Assembly: GCF_023276405.1 (NCBI RefSeq)
Contig: NZ_JALRMO010000001.1
Coordinates: 6,783,501 to 6,847,500 of the forward strand
Length of the DNA stretch: 64,000 nucleotides
Direction: 5' to 3'
Source: Paenibacillus hamazuiensis
GTDB lineage: Bacteria > Bacillota > Bacilli > Paenibacillales > NBRC-103111
Shown: piece after piece, positions 1-9,502 of the stretch
How the letters are laid out: each line of letters starts with the position of its first letter
Position numbering within the stretch: the stretch's first letter is position 1
Position numbers and translations under genes: made by a program
Notes under the pieces: model-generated
Database searches by the model: none
Seen by the model: only the letters and a program-made list of their open reading frames with translations
What the model was told of the DNA's origin: nothing

Positions 1-478
1 ACATGTCCTCTCCCGGTTCGCCGTGGACATCGAGGACTCGCGCGCCTAGCAGCATGCTCACCGTCTGGCCTCCCCAGGAGTGTCCGGCTGCAGCGATGCG
101 GCTTCGATCGAGGCGCCCGCTGAGGCCGGGGACGGAAGCTTCAATAAGATCAAGCTGATCGAGGATGCGCTTCAAGTCTTCGACCCGGAAACGCCAGATC
201 AGCGGTGTACGGGGATCTTCAGGAGGAAGGTTCAGCGTCCTCGAGTCAAGATGGGTGGGTTGAATGACCACGAAGCCGTGAGCAGCCCAGAAGTCAGCCA
301 ATGGGGCGTAGCCGTCCAACGACCAGCCAAAGCCATGCGAAAAAACAATAATAGGCAATTCGCGCCCAACCGTAGGCGCAGACACCCGCACTTGCAGATC
401 CTCACCCCGGCCCGGGGCCGACAGCACTACCGGTTTCACCGAGACGACCGGAGTGGACGTACTAACCTTAATTTCCAT
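1..478 (-). CDS. Alpha/beta hydrolase, 3' end beyond window
   Basis: Reading leftwards from the ATG at 478, 159 codons stay open to the window edge, so the C-terminal part is missing. The protein has an HGFGW oxyanion-hole motif near residues 48-52 and a GHSWGG nucleophile elbow near residues 132-137 (Ser134), the order expected of a serine alpha/beta hydrolase of the chlorophyllase/dienelactone-hydrolase type. The catalytic Asp and His would lie outside the window. A GAAAGGAAC ribosome binding site sits a few bases before the start. The substrate cannot be inferred. It lies downstream of the SDR gene on the same strand and could share its MarR control. Confidence 0.8.
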   Translation of the reverse strand, partial: MEIKVSTSTPVVSVKPVVLSAPGRGEDLQVRVSAPTVGRELPIIVFSHGFGWSLDGYAPLADFWAAHGFVVIQPTHLDSRTLNLPPEDPRTPLIWRFRVEDLKRILDQLDLIEASVPGLSGRLDRSRIAAAGHSWGGQTVSMLLGARVLDVHGEPGEDM

Positions 479-590
479 AAATAAATGTTCCTTTCTTGGA
501 AGAAGTTTGGCCAAACCGTTTCTGGAAGAAAGCGGTCAAGCAGGTTCCTGAAATAAACCGATAGCCTTCGATCACGCGCTCGAGGCTGCA

Positions 591-1343
591 TCACCACGGG
601 AGCGGGCCGTCCTCGTTTGAAAACGTGCCCGTCGGACCGTTCGCATCGAGGAGCGCGAGGCGCACGGGTTCACGTGCGGCCTCTTGGACGGTGCGCGTGC
701 CCGCGAAGTTGTTGAGGTCCGTCCCTGTAAAGCCTGGGCACGCAGCGTTGACCTTGATGCCTGTCGACTCGAGTTCGATGGCGAAGGCGAGTGTGATCGC
801 ATTGAGGGCAGTCTTCGACGGGCTGTAAACGGCGCCGAACACGGATCGATGCGGAAAGTTCGGGTCCGAATTAATCGTCAGCGAACCGGAGCTGCTCGAG
901 ACGTTGACGATGCGTCCCGCCGGCGCTTCACGAAGCAGCGGCAGCATCGCTTGCGTGACGGCGATCACGCCGAATACGTTCGTCTCGAACACCGCGCGCA
1001 CCTCGCCCGGAGACGCGACGCTCGGGCGGCCCGAATTTGCGATCGCCTCGAGCGGCGTGCCCGGCGTGCCCGCGTGCGATATGCCCGCGTTGTTCACGAG
1101 CACGTCGAGACGGCCAAGCTCGTTACGAATGCGCTCTGCCGCGGCGGCGATGGAGGCTTGATTCGTGACGTCGAGCTGAAGTGCGCGGGCATCCGCGCCG
1201 ACGCTCTTTGCGGCCTGCTCCCCTTTCTCGAGGCTGCGCGATCCGACAAGCACGGTGAAGCCGTGCGCCGCGAGATCCTTGGCGATTTGAAGACCGATTC
1301 CCTTATTGGCCCCGGTGACCAGGGCGACGGGTTTATCCTGCAT
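591..1343 (-). CDS. SDR family NAD(P)-dependent oxidoreductase
   Basis: A 250-residue classical short-chain dehydrogenase. The cofactor motif TGANKGIG is at residues 10-17, NNAG at 84-87, the catalytic serine in a Ser cluster at 149-152, and YSPSK gives Tyr173 and Lys177. The family reduces carbonyls or oxidises alcohols with NAD(P)H; the substrate is unknown. A strong GGAAAGGAG site precedes the ATG. It is transcribed away from a marR gene, and its promoter overlaps a MarR-type palindrome, so it is probably repressed by that MarR and induced by a small molecule. Its base composition is visibly richer in G+C than that of the marR gene, which hints at separate origins. Confidence 0.92.
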   Translation of the reverse strand: MQDKPVALVTGANKGIGLQIAKDLAAHGFTVLVGSRSLEKGEQAAKSVGADARALQLDVTNQASIAAAAERIRNELGRLDVLVNNAGISHAGTPGTPLEAIANSGRPSVASPGEVRAVFETNVFGVIAVTQAMLPLLREAPAGRIVNVSSSSGSLTINSDPNFPHRSVFGAVYSPSKTALNAITLAFAIELESTGIKVNAACPGFTGTDLNNFAGTRTVQEAAREPVRLALLDANGPTGTFSNEDGPLPW

Positions 1344-1382
1344 AGCAATAGTCTCCTTTCCTGCATCGAAGTGCGACCTTAT

Positions 1383-1410
1383 GTAATATCACCACTGGTT
1401 GATGTGTCAA
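1383..1410 (-). promoter_or_regulatory. SDR promoter
   Basis: On the minus strand a perfect TTGACA (1405-1410) is followed after 16 bases by TATTAC (1383-1388), about 40 bases before the SDR start. The -35 box lies inside the first palindromic operator, so a bound repressor would block RNA polymerase. Confidence 0.65.
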
Positions 1411-1412
1411 CC
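1397..1412. promoter_or_regulatory. MarR operator, copy 1
   Basis: GGTTGATGTGTCAACC has GGTTGA/TCAACC inverted arms around four central bases. It overlaps the -35 box of the divergent SDR gene and shares its arms with the perfect palindrome 39 bases downstream. Confidence 0.7.
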
Positions 1413-1435
1413 TAGGAACTACTGTAACATATTGC

Positions 1436-1451
1436 GGTTGACGCGTCAACC
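1436..1451. promoter_or_regulatory. MarR operator, copy 2
   Basis: GGTTGACGCGTCAACC is a perfect 16-bp palindrome, 17 bases upstream of the marR start. It has the same arms as copy 1, so one dimeric MarR probably binds both and represses its own gene and the SDR gene. Confidence 0.75.
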
Positions 1452-1467
1452 ATGTTATTATGTTCAT

Positions 1468-1929
1468 ATGGATAAGAACGAGCTAAATGAAGAGGAAATG
1501 CGAATATGGCATATGTGGAAAGGCTCCTTCCAGACCATCTTCGGCCGCGTAGTTAAAGATATGTCGGAGCACACAGGACTCTCAGAGGGTGATTATGGAG
1601 TATTGGATCGGTTAGACCTTCTGGGGAACGGCAGCCTTCGCCAACAGCAATTAGCCGACTCGATGGACTGGGATAAGAGCCGATTGTCGCATCATCTGAC
1701 GCGGATGGAAAAACGTGGACTTGTGATGAGGAAGCCGTTGGACGCAGATCGTGGTGTTCAAGTCATCATCACTCCCGCTGGAAAATCAGCATTGGATGAC
1801 GCCCGTCCCATCGTCTCAAAGGCAATACGCAAACATTTCTTTGATCAATTAACCGATCAAGACATTGAGTCGATTACTAGGCTCGCGGAAAGAACAAATC
1901 CAAGGTCTTGTAAAGCCCCGCCACCTTGA
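1468..1929 (+). CDS. MarR family transcriptional regulator
   Basis: A 153-residue winged-helix regulator. The central region reads as the MarR DNA-binding core, with LADSMDWDKSRLSHHLTRME as recognition helix and the D-D-RG wing (residues about 90-95). I chose the ATG at 1468, because the longer reading from 1399 runs through both operators and gives a non-conserved extension. No clear ribosome binding site precedes this ATG, so translation may start on a very short leader. It faces the SDR gene across two operators, the usual arrangement for a local autorepressor that senses a phenolic or electrophilic ligand. Confidence 0.88.
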   Translation: MDKNELNEEEMRIWHMWKGSFQTIFGRVVKDMSEHTGLSEGDYGVLDRLDLLGNGSLRQQQLADSMDWDKSRLSHHLTRMEKRGLVMRKPLDADRGVQVIITPAGKSALDDARPIVSKAIRKHFFDQLTDQDIESITRLAERTNPRSCKAPPP

Positions 1930-1958
1930 TCACGTTTCCCCCGAACGATAAGGAATTA

Positions 1959-1995
1959 GCCCCTTCCGACAAAACGACGGAGGGGGCCTTTGCTT
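1959..1995 (+). terminator. Terminator after marR
   Basis: A 10-bp stem GCCCCTTCCG/CGGAGGGGGC (one mismatch) around a 9-base loop lies about 30 bases after the marR stop and is followed by CTTTGCTTT. Confidence 0.65.
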
Positions 1996-2033
1996 TCCGC
2001 AAGCAAAACACAGCAGAATTAAATGAGTCCAGC

Positions 2034-2126
2034 GACGTTAACCGGATAGCCTGTTCCGAATCGAACAGCCTTCCAATAACGTCTTTTTGTTTACCCATTC
2101 AAATGGGGACAAGTGGAAATCTACAG
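2034..2126. repeat. 93-bp structured repeat, copy 1
   Basis: This 93-bp segment recurs, with substitutions only, at 8291-8383. It can fold with outer arms GACGTTA/TAACGTC and inner arms CTGTTC/GAACAG around CGAAT, followed by TTTTT, so it could end transcription on the plus strand. Both copies finish with the same GTGGAAATCTACAG. The pair brackets the S-layer-homology gene and the broken membrane-protein gene. Confidence 0.7.
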
Positions 2127-2431
2127 TATACAACTGGAAATTTTTCAAACAAATATATTTTCCAAGACTTGTCGAATTATTCATTTTCACTTAAACTAAA
2201 TAGGAAAATCTTCTCAGTTTCGACAAACGAAACATAAGGATATGGCTGCAGGTAATCCAGTCCTATTGTAATGACGAGAATGTCCTCTTTCCCGGTGGGC
2301 GGCTGGAACGATGTCAAGTTCCTTAGAACGTATGTTGTGAACCCGAGAAGTATATTATTTGTACAGGTTGAGTGGACAGGTTCAGACTCATCCTGAGACT
2401 TATGAGAAAAGAGAATAGGAGTTGAGAGACT
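2127..2431. other. Leader region of the S-layer-homology gene
   Basis: About 300 bases without a supported gene. It is AT-rich at first and then of mixed composition, and must carry the promoter and leader of the following surface-protein gene. I see no confident -35/-10 pair and no riboswitch. Confidence 0.5.
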
Positions 2432-5400
2432 GTGTTGGCACTAAGCAGCAAAAATGTTTGGAAGAAGCAGTTGGTCAAACTGCTTGTATGCTTCCTGGTT
2501 GTGGGCGGCTTTCCTGTGCCGTTTGCTGAGCAGGAAGCGAAAGCGGCTCCTTCGGCTCCGGCTCCAGGCGGTGTAAGTACCGATTTAATCTCGTGGTTCG
2601 AGCTAACCAGAGGTTGGAAGGAAGGAGGAGCGAATGATACTCAGTATATCACCAAAGTACAAGATTTAGCAGATAGTGCGAGAGCGTGGACTATTTATAA
2701 GTACAGCAGCTTCAAGCGGACAACTACTTTCCAACTTAGGAAAAAAATTAATCAACTATCATTATGTGACGGTCCCCAATAGCGGATCGAGAGTCATGTT
2801 CAATACCAATTCGCCGCTCTCTACTCCTTCATCCGGCGCCAGGGAAGTTTTTTCCGTACAAATCGCAGGAACAAGCGGATTCCCGTGGGAACTTGGAGGA
2901 GCTGCTTCGTCTAGTACGAATTATGCCAATACAAACATTACTGCTGATTTTGGTACTGATACTGCGAAATCATTTACACCAACTAAGGATTTAAAGAGAC
3001 CTCATATTTTGAATATTTGGAGCGCTACTAACGATTGGAGCCTCTCTATAAATGGTATTCAGGAGAAGCAGGAACCAACGAACACAGTACAATGGAAGTC
3101 CATCACCACTTCTAATCATTATATCGGGGGGGCTCATAATAGACCCATGCCCAATGGGCATGTTGCGGAGGTTCTTGTTTTTAACAGCAAGCTGAACGAT
3201 GATGAACGGCTAAAAGTGAACAGCTACCTTGCGTTTAAATATGGACTCACATTGACAAACGCGAGTGGTGCCCCAATTGATTATGTGGCCAGCGATGGTA
3301 CACCAATGTGGACTGCGGCTAACAACACGGGTTATGGTTACCGGATTACCGGGATAGGTAAAGATGGCGCCCTGGACCAAAGACAGTCCAAGTCTGAAGA
3401 AGATGGAGCCTTGGTAGCGATCGCACTGGGTGATCATTTTGAAACAACAAGCGAACAGAATCCGGCTGTGATGAACGTCGATAAATCCTTTTTTACGTTC
3501 AGTGATAATAATGCGGTAACCGATTTTGTATATAAAACCAATCAAGAACCTGGAACCGGACATCTGTTGAAGAGAATGGACCGAGTGTTTAAGGTTGAAG
3601 CCAGCGCGAATTGGAAGGACAACACAGAACACAATGTAACCTTAAACTTGCAGTTTATGAAAGACCCTGCAGCACCTGTCGAAAATTACTACCTGCTGAC
3701 AAGTGAAGACGGGGTGACATTCAATCAACCTAGCGCATCAAACCGGTTAACCATCAACAACAACAGCTATTATGTCACGATCAATAGCAATAATTTAAAA
3801 TACTTCACGTTTGCCAAGGTATACAAGGAAGATTTGAAAGCATTGATTGATGGGCTTCCTGTTTACGAAGAAGACCAATACACCCCTGACAGCTGGAATG
3901 CGCTCCAAACGGCGATAACGAACGCCAACAATGTGCTGATGGACAGTGCGGCTACACAGGAACAAGTCGATCAGGCAATCGAAGCACTGACAACCGCAAA
4001 GAATGGTTTGAAATTACAAGTTCCGACATTGGAAACGACAAGCTTTGATGCTTCTGCCAAAACAATCACGCTAACATTTGATTATCCGGTTAAATTAACG
4101 GCAGTAGACTCAAAAGACGGATTTACGGTCAACGTAGGTGGTCAAGTAATTCCGATTGAAGCTGTCACTGTCGATACAACGGATCCAAAAATTGTAACCA
4201 TTAAGTTGCCGAACAACACGGATTTGAACAGCAGCCAGATTCCGACGGTCCAGTACGATAAAACGAATGCAAATTTAAAAGGTACCAACGATAATGCAGT
4301 AGATAACTTCTCGCAAACTGCAGAAGACCCGTTTTTTACCAGCTTAAAAATCACCGAACCAAGCGGCAATACAGTAAATATCCATAAACCGGAGATAAAA
4401 GGAACAACCGAACCCGGGTCTACCGTTACAGTCATAGTTAAAGATAAAGACGGTCGTGCCGTGGGTACTCCAACAGTTACCGTTAGTGTGTATGGTACTT
4501 GGAGCTTTACACCGCAAAACGACTTGCCTGACGGCGATTATACTTTTGAAGTTACTGCCGAGCAAAACGGCAAGACGGCAAAGAAAGCAAAAGCATTGAC
4601 CGTTTCTACTTCAGACACAGCACTAATCATCAATGAACCAAGTGGTTCAATCGTTACCGAGTCCAAGCCTGTATTTAAAGGAACAACGGATCCGGGCGCT
4701 ACCGTTACGGTCACAGTTAAAGATAAAGATGGTCGTGTCGTGGGCATACCAACAGTTACTGTCAGTGTCTATGGTACTTGGAGCTTTACACCGGAAACCA
4801 ACTTGCCTGATGGCGATTATACTTTTGAGATCACTGCCGAGAAATATGGCAAGACTACGAAGAAAACAAAAGCACTAACCGTTTCTGCTTCAGACATAAC
4901 GCTAATCATCAATGAACCAAGTGGTTCTACCGTCAACGAGCCCAAGCCTGTATTTAAAGGAACAACGGATCCGGGGGCTACCGTTACGGCAATCGTAAAA
5001 GATAAAGATGGTCGTGTCGTGAGTACGCCAACAGTTACTGTGAATACGTATGGTGCATGGAGCTTTACGCCGGAAACCAACTTGCCTGATGGTGATTATA
5101 CTTTTGAGATCACTGCCGAGAAATATGGAAAGACAACGAAGAAAACAAAAGCATTAACCGTTTCTGCTTCAGACACAACGCTAATCATCAATGAACCTAG
5201 CGGCTCCACCGTTACCGAGTCCAAGCCTGTATTTAAAGGAACAACAGATCTGGGGGCTACCGTTACGGTAATCGTAAAAGATAAAGACGGTCGTGTCGTG
5301 AGTACTCCAACAGTTACCGTTAATGCGGATGGTACATGGAGTTTTACACCGGATAAAGACTTGGCTGACGGAAGTTATACTTTTGAAATCACCGCCACCA

Positions 5401-7418
5401 AGAATGGCAAAACAAGCAAGATAACTAAAGCATTGACCGTGTCCGCTTCCGACACAACGCTAATCATCAACGAACCAAGCGTTTCAACGGTTACCAAGTC
5501 TAAGCCTGAATTTAAAGGAACCACCGATCCGGGGGCTACCGTTACAGCAGTAGTAAAAGATAAAGATGGCCGTATTGTGGATACCCCGACCGTTACTGTT
5601 AATCCGGATGGTACATGGAGCTTTGCGCCGAAAAACGACTTGGCTGACGGAAGTTATACTTTTGAGGTCACTGCCGAGAAAAATGGCAAACCTTACACCG
5701 TAACCAAGCAAATTACGATTAGTACGGAGAACATTTCCGCACTGGCTAATTTGCAGCTTTATAGCCAGGATCAAAAGCCGATCGACTTATCTCCGGCATT
5801 TAGCGGGAATTCGTATAACTATTTCGTTAATAATACGGTAACGAATAGCGTATATCTCATACCGACGCTTGACTCGATTGCTGCGCTTGATCCGAACGCC
5901 AAGATTGAGATTTCGGTAAATAATGGTTCTTGGATGGATGTAAGCAACGGGATGGCAAGCAATAACATACCATTGGACAGACGTAATAATACGATTATTG
6001 TTAAGGTAACGGCTAACGGCAAGGAAACCGTGTATACACTGACCATAACGAAGCGCTCCTCAAGTTCCAGTTCGTCATCGGGTTCAGGTTCAACAGGCGG
6101 CTCCACCGGCGGTGGCAGCAGCAATGGCGGTGCGTCGGATAATTCGACAGGGTTCCGGGTAATTGTGAATGGCAAAGAGTATGAACAAATTGCCACCGGT
6201 TCAATGACGAAGGAGAACGGACAGAACGTGTTGACAGCCACGGTGGACACTGCCAAGCTGACCGAGCAGCTTGCTCAAGAGGGTGACAAGCCGATCATCA
6301 TCATTCCTGTTGCGAGCGTAAGTGCGGACAAAGTGACCGCGGTGCTGACAGGGGACGCGGTAAAAGCGATGGAAAACAGACGGGCGATTCTGGAAGTGCA
6401 GACGGCTAACGGAAACTATAAGCTGCCTGCGGCGCAAATTGCAATCGACCGCTTGTCGTCGCAACTAGGCGGGCAAGCGAATTTGTCCAACATCGTCGTT
6501 CACGTGGACATCGCAAAAAGCGGCGAAGAGAAGGTTAAACTCGCGGCAAGCACGGCGGAAAAAGGGAAGTTCAGCGTCGTCGTGCCGCCGGTCGATTTCA
6601 CAGTGACGGCTTCCTACAATGGCAATACAGTAGATGTGGACAAGTTCAACGTATATGTTCAACGTGAAATTCCATTGCCGGACGACATCGACATGAGCAA
6701 GATTACAACGGCAACCGTGCTTTTGGAAGACGGAACGGTATATCATGTACCGACATACATTACGCTTCGCGATGGAAAATACTATGCGATTGTAAGCAGT
6801 TTGACGAATAGCACGTATACCTTGATTTGGCACCCGATGACATTTGGAGACGTAGAAGGCCATTGGTCGAAAGATTCCGTGAACGACATGGCGTCGCGGC
6901 TGATTGTCAATGGCGTCGACGAGGTTCATTACAACCCGAATGCGGCCATCACGCGTGCCGAGTTCGCGGCCATTATCGTGAGAGCGTTAGGTCTCCCTGA
7001 AAACGGAAAAACTACGAACTATAGCGATGTGAAGTCCGGTGACTGGTTCGTCGGAGCGGTAGCGAAAGCACAGGAGTATGGCATCATTGAAGGTTACGAA
7101 GACGGAGCGTTCCGCCCGGCGAAGACGATCTCGCGCGAAGAAGCGATGGCTATGATCGCAAGGGCGATGAAGCTGGCAGGACTTGAAACGAATGTCAGCA
7201 GCACAGAGGTTACATCTGCGCTTGCTCCGTTTGCCGACGGCGCATCGGTAGCTGCATGGGCGAAGCCAGCAGTCGCAGCTACGGTGAAGAGCGGATTGAT
7301 CCAAGGCCGGGAAGCTGGACTGAGACCAGCCAGCGAGATCACCCGGGCTGAGACGGCAGCCATAGCACAGCGGATGCTGATACAAGCCAATCTGATCGAT
7401 AACAGAAAATCCAAGTAA
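2432..7418 (+). pseudogene. Surface protein with Ig-like repeats and SLH domains, frameshifted
   Basis: The true start is a GTG at 2432 after an AGGAG site. It gives a signal peptide (KKQLVKLLVCFLVVGGFPV, ending near AKAAPS) and the start of a lectin-like beta-sandwich. Near 2675-2690 the reading moves to the next frame, which then stays open for about 1570 residues. That frame holds the rest of the LamG-like domain, a FIVAR-type helical segment (about residues 388-450), a SwmB-like domain, five Ig-like repeats of about 93 residues, a cadherin-like domain, a Ser/Gly linker and two or three SLH domains at the C terminus that would bind cell-wall polymer. As written, the secreted form cannot be made without a frameshift, so it is a recent pseudogene or carries a sequence error. 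Confidence 0.8.
4345..5725 (+). repeat. Five tandem Ig-like repeats of about 279 bp
   Basis: Five in-frame copies each begin with a version of IINEPSGSTV and contain KGTTDPGATVTV, KDKDGR and TWSFTP, with conserved spacing. DNA identity between neighbouring copies is high enough for slippage or recombination to change the copy number. They act as a stalk holding the N-terminal domains away from the wall. Confidence 0.85.
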
Positions 7419-7429
7419 ACAAGTAACAA

Positions 7430-7475
7430 GGACTGCCGCCGAGTAGAAATAGGATTCGGTGGCAGTCCCTTTTTA
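7430..7475 (+). terminator. Terminator after the SLH gene
   Basis: A 13-bp stem with one G-U pair (GGACTGCCGCCGA/TCGGTGGCAGTCC) is followed by CTTTTT, twelve bases after the stop codon. Confidence 0.85.
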
Positions 7476-7682
7476 TGCGTTATGTTCCATGCGTTCAAGT
7501 CCGAATTCCCGCCCGCTCAATCGACTTCACTTCGATTTTCCAAAGGTGGTCACCTTCTACGGGGTGGCTTCCTTGTTTGGTATACCTGATCGGAAAAACA
7601 ATCATAATAGGGGTAGCTAAATTTACCAAAGGGGAGACTCCGGCTGCTTCCACGGACGCTTCAGCTCAAAGTACCCATACAA

Positions 7683-8260
7683 ATGGGAAATGCCGTCTGG
7701 TTTTTGATATTTGGCCGTGCTAAGCCTGTTTCTACTCGTTTTTACGTTTTACAAGAAAAAAACATAAAGCTATTGCCTTTGTATCTGGGACTGAGCGCCA
7801 TTGCATCTTATTTCGAAAATGTGATTTTACACTGGTTTCATAGCTACGAATACTTCCCGGGCGTATTGATGAAACCTTATTACGATATATCCTTAGGAGC
7901 ATATTTATCCCAAGTTTACTATGTCTCGTCGGCAGCGTTTTTCATAGCGGCATTTCAACTCCGCTTCGGGTGGATACTGCTTCTTACCGCTATGTTTGTC
8001 TGCATAGAATATGGTTTTTAGCCATAGGGATCTATAAGCTGATTTGGTGGCGTCCAGCCTATACCGGCGTTGCATTGCCTGGTTTACTTCTGGCTATCCA
8101 AGAGGTGGTGTATTCTTTTGCTGCGAGGCTCATCGCGGTTTATTCGGTGGTTTACTTTAGTATGTGGTGCTTTTATTTATTTTTGGCGTACGACATCGTG
8201 ATGCTGATTATTTGCTGCAAGTTTAACCGGGTGCTGTTGAAGGATCGCAAGTCATGTTGA
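7683..8260 (+). pseudogene. Multi-pass membrane protein, frameshifted
   Basis: Two overlapping frames make one protein of about 190 residues. The first (7683-8021) has hydrophobic segments and ends at CIEYGF followed by a stop. The second (usable from about 8011 to 8260) continues with LAIGIYKLIWW and more membrane helices. Adding one T to the TTTTT run at about 8010-8015 would join them, so the gene was probably broken by loss of one base in a homopolymer. The aromatic-rich helices and HWFHSYEYFP segment recall uncharacterised membrane proteins common in spore-forming Bacillales; no function is assigned. The start is uncertain, because the first 25 residues look unlike a membrane-protein N terminus. 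Confidence 0.6.
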
Positions 8261-8290
8261 GGTATTAATTCGGACGTCAGTTTTGCATGA

Positions 8291-8383
8291 GACGTTAGCC
8301 GGGCGGCCTGTTCCGAATCGAACAGCGCTTCGATTAACGTCTTTTTGGTTTATCCATTCAATTGCGGAGGTGGAAATCTACAG
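8291..8383. repeat. 93-bp structured repeat, copy 2
   Basis: Same length and fold as the copy at 2034-2126: arms GACGTTA/TAACGTC, inner CTGTTC/GAACAG, then TTTTTGG, ending in GTGGAAATCTACAG. It lies 30 bases after the broken membrane-protein gene and upstream of the next regulator. Confidence 0.7.
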
Positions 8384-8497
8384 GTTGCAGAGATTACAAT
8401 GTTCTTATATGGCTGTTTTATACAGTGATCTTTGAGAATAGTGATATACATTCTCTGCATTGGCGGCCTACCTGGAAACGCAAGGAAGGTGACAAAT

Positions 8498-9352
8498 ATG
8501 AAAACGAATCGTTCTTCTTCCGCATTGGGCGAGTTCATCAAATCGCGCAGGGAACGGCTGCAGCCTTCAGAGGCGGGGATACAGCCGCTGCCCGGACGAA
8601 GGCGCACCCCGGGGCTTCGAAGAGAAGAAGTCTCTTATCTTGCCAATATGAGTGTGACTTACTATACCTGGCTGGAGCAAGGCAGAGAGGTTAATCCTTC
8701 ACCGGAAGTGCTGCTCAATATCAGCCATGCGCTGCAGCTTGACGAAGATGAGAAGAAGCATCTGTTCGATCTGGCCAATGTAGACCCGGCGAACGCCGGT
8801 AACTTGCCGAGTAGCGGAGAGTCGGATACCGGATTTTTGCAAAAAATTGTCGATCAATTGCACTATCCTTCTTTTATTACAGATGAAGGTACGGATGTGA
8901 TCGCCTGGAATCGGGCAGCAGAATTGATCATAGCCGATTTCGGCAGTCTGCCGGAAAACGAACGGTATATGTTGAACGTTATCTTTTTTAAGCCGGATTA
9001 CCGCAAAAGACTGGTGAATTGGGAAAGCTTTGCCCGTTACTCCGCAGCGGTTCTGCGGGCAAGCTTCGACCGCCACAAGGACAACCCGTTGTATATGGAA
9101 CGATTCGAACGTTTGAAACGGGAAAGTGCGGAATTTGTGCATTTCTGGGAGCTCTACGAAATCAAGCAAAAACGCGTAACAACCGCTTTATTTCGTCTTC
9201 CGGACGGGCGAGAGATGGAATTCGCGATCCATTCCGCGGCTGCAGTTGATAATGACCCTAGCCTGCACTGGTGTTTCTTTGTCCCGGTACCCGGCTCAGG
9301 CACGGAGGAGACATTATTACGTATACTGGAGCAGGACAGGCTGCTTTCATAG
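8498..9352 (+). CDS. XRE-type regulator with MmyB-like ligand domain
   Basis: A 284-residue protein starting at the ATG at 8498, which follows AAGGAAGGTG. The N-terminal third is a helix-turn-helix domain with the signature RRTPGLRREEVSYLANMS and YYTWLEQGR. The rest (from about residue 100) matches the PAS-like MmyB ligand-binding domain, with VIAWNRAAE and an RYSAAVLRASF segment. Such proteins control a neighbouring oxidoreductase gene in many actinobacteria and Paenibacillus. Here an SDR gene follows after 150 bases on the same strand, with an inverted repeat between them. The ligand is unknown. Confidence 0.88.
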   Translation: MKTNRSSSALGEFIKSRRERLQPSEAGIQPLPGRRRTPGLRREEVSYLANMSVTYYTWLEQGREVNPSPEVLLNISHALQLDEDEKKHLFDLANVDPANAGNLPSSGESDTGFLQKIVDQLHYPSFITDEGTDVIAWNRAAELIIADFGSLPENERYMLNVIFFKPDYRKRLVNWESFARYSAAVLRASFDRHKDNPLYMERFERLKRESAEFVHFWELYEIKQKRVTTALFRLPDGREMEFAIHSAAAVDNDPSLHWCFFVPVPGSGTEETLLRILEQDRLLS

Positions 9353-9406
9353 AGCGATCTATGTTACACCTGGAATGAGTCGAGTCGGTGTTCAGTGTGA
9401 TTTTAA

Positions 9407-9427
9407 ACTATTACTCCCTTTAATAGT
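9407..9427. promoter_or_regulatory. Inverted repeat upstream of the SDR gene
   Basis: ACTATTA and TAATAGT form a 7-bp inverted repeat with a 7-base spacer, in the 150-base gap between the XRE-type regulator and the SDR. It is a plausible operator for that regulator; nothing else supports it. Confidence 0.35.
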
Positions 9428-9502
9428 ATAGACGTGCTGTGGTTAGCTCCCTCCAGTTGTTTGTATGATACAGAGGAATACGACGATTGGAGGGCGTTTA
9501 AC

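Noticed and set aside
684-1415. Plus-strand open frame of 243 codons
   Set aside because: It mirrors the SDR gene on the minus strand, which has all catalytic motifs and a strong ribosome binding site.
1926-2237. Plus-strand open frame of 103 codons after marR
   Set aside because: It crosses the marR terminator and the structured 93-bp repeat and has no ribosome binding site.
4345-5725. Regular 279-bp repeats considered as noncoding satellite
   Set aside because: The units are in frame and encode Ig-like domains with conserved protein motifs.
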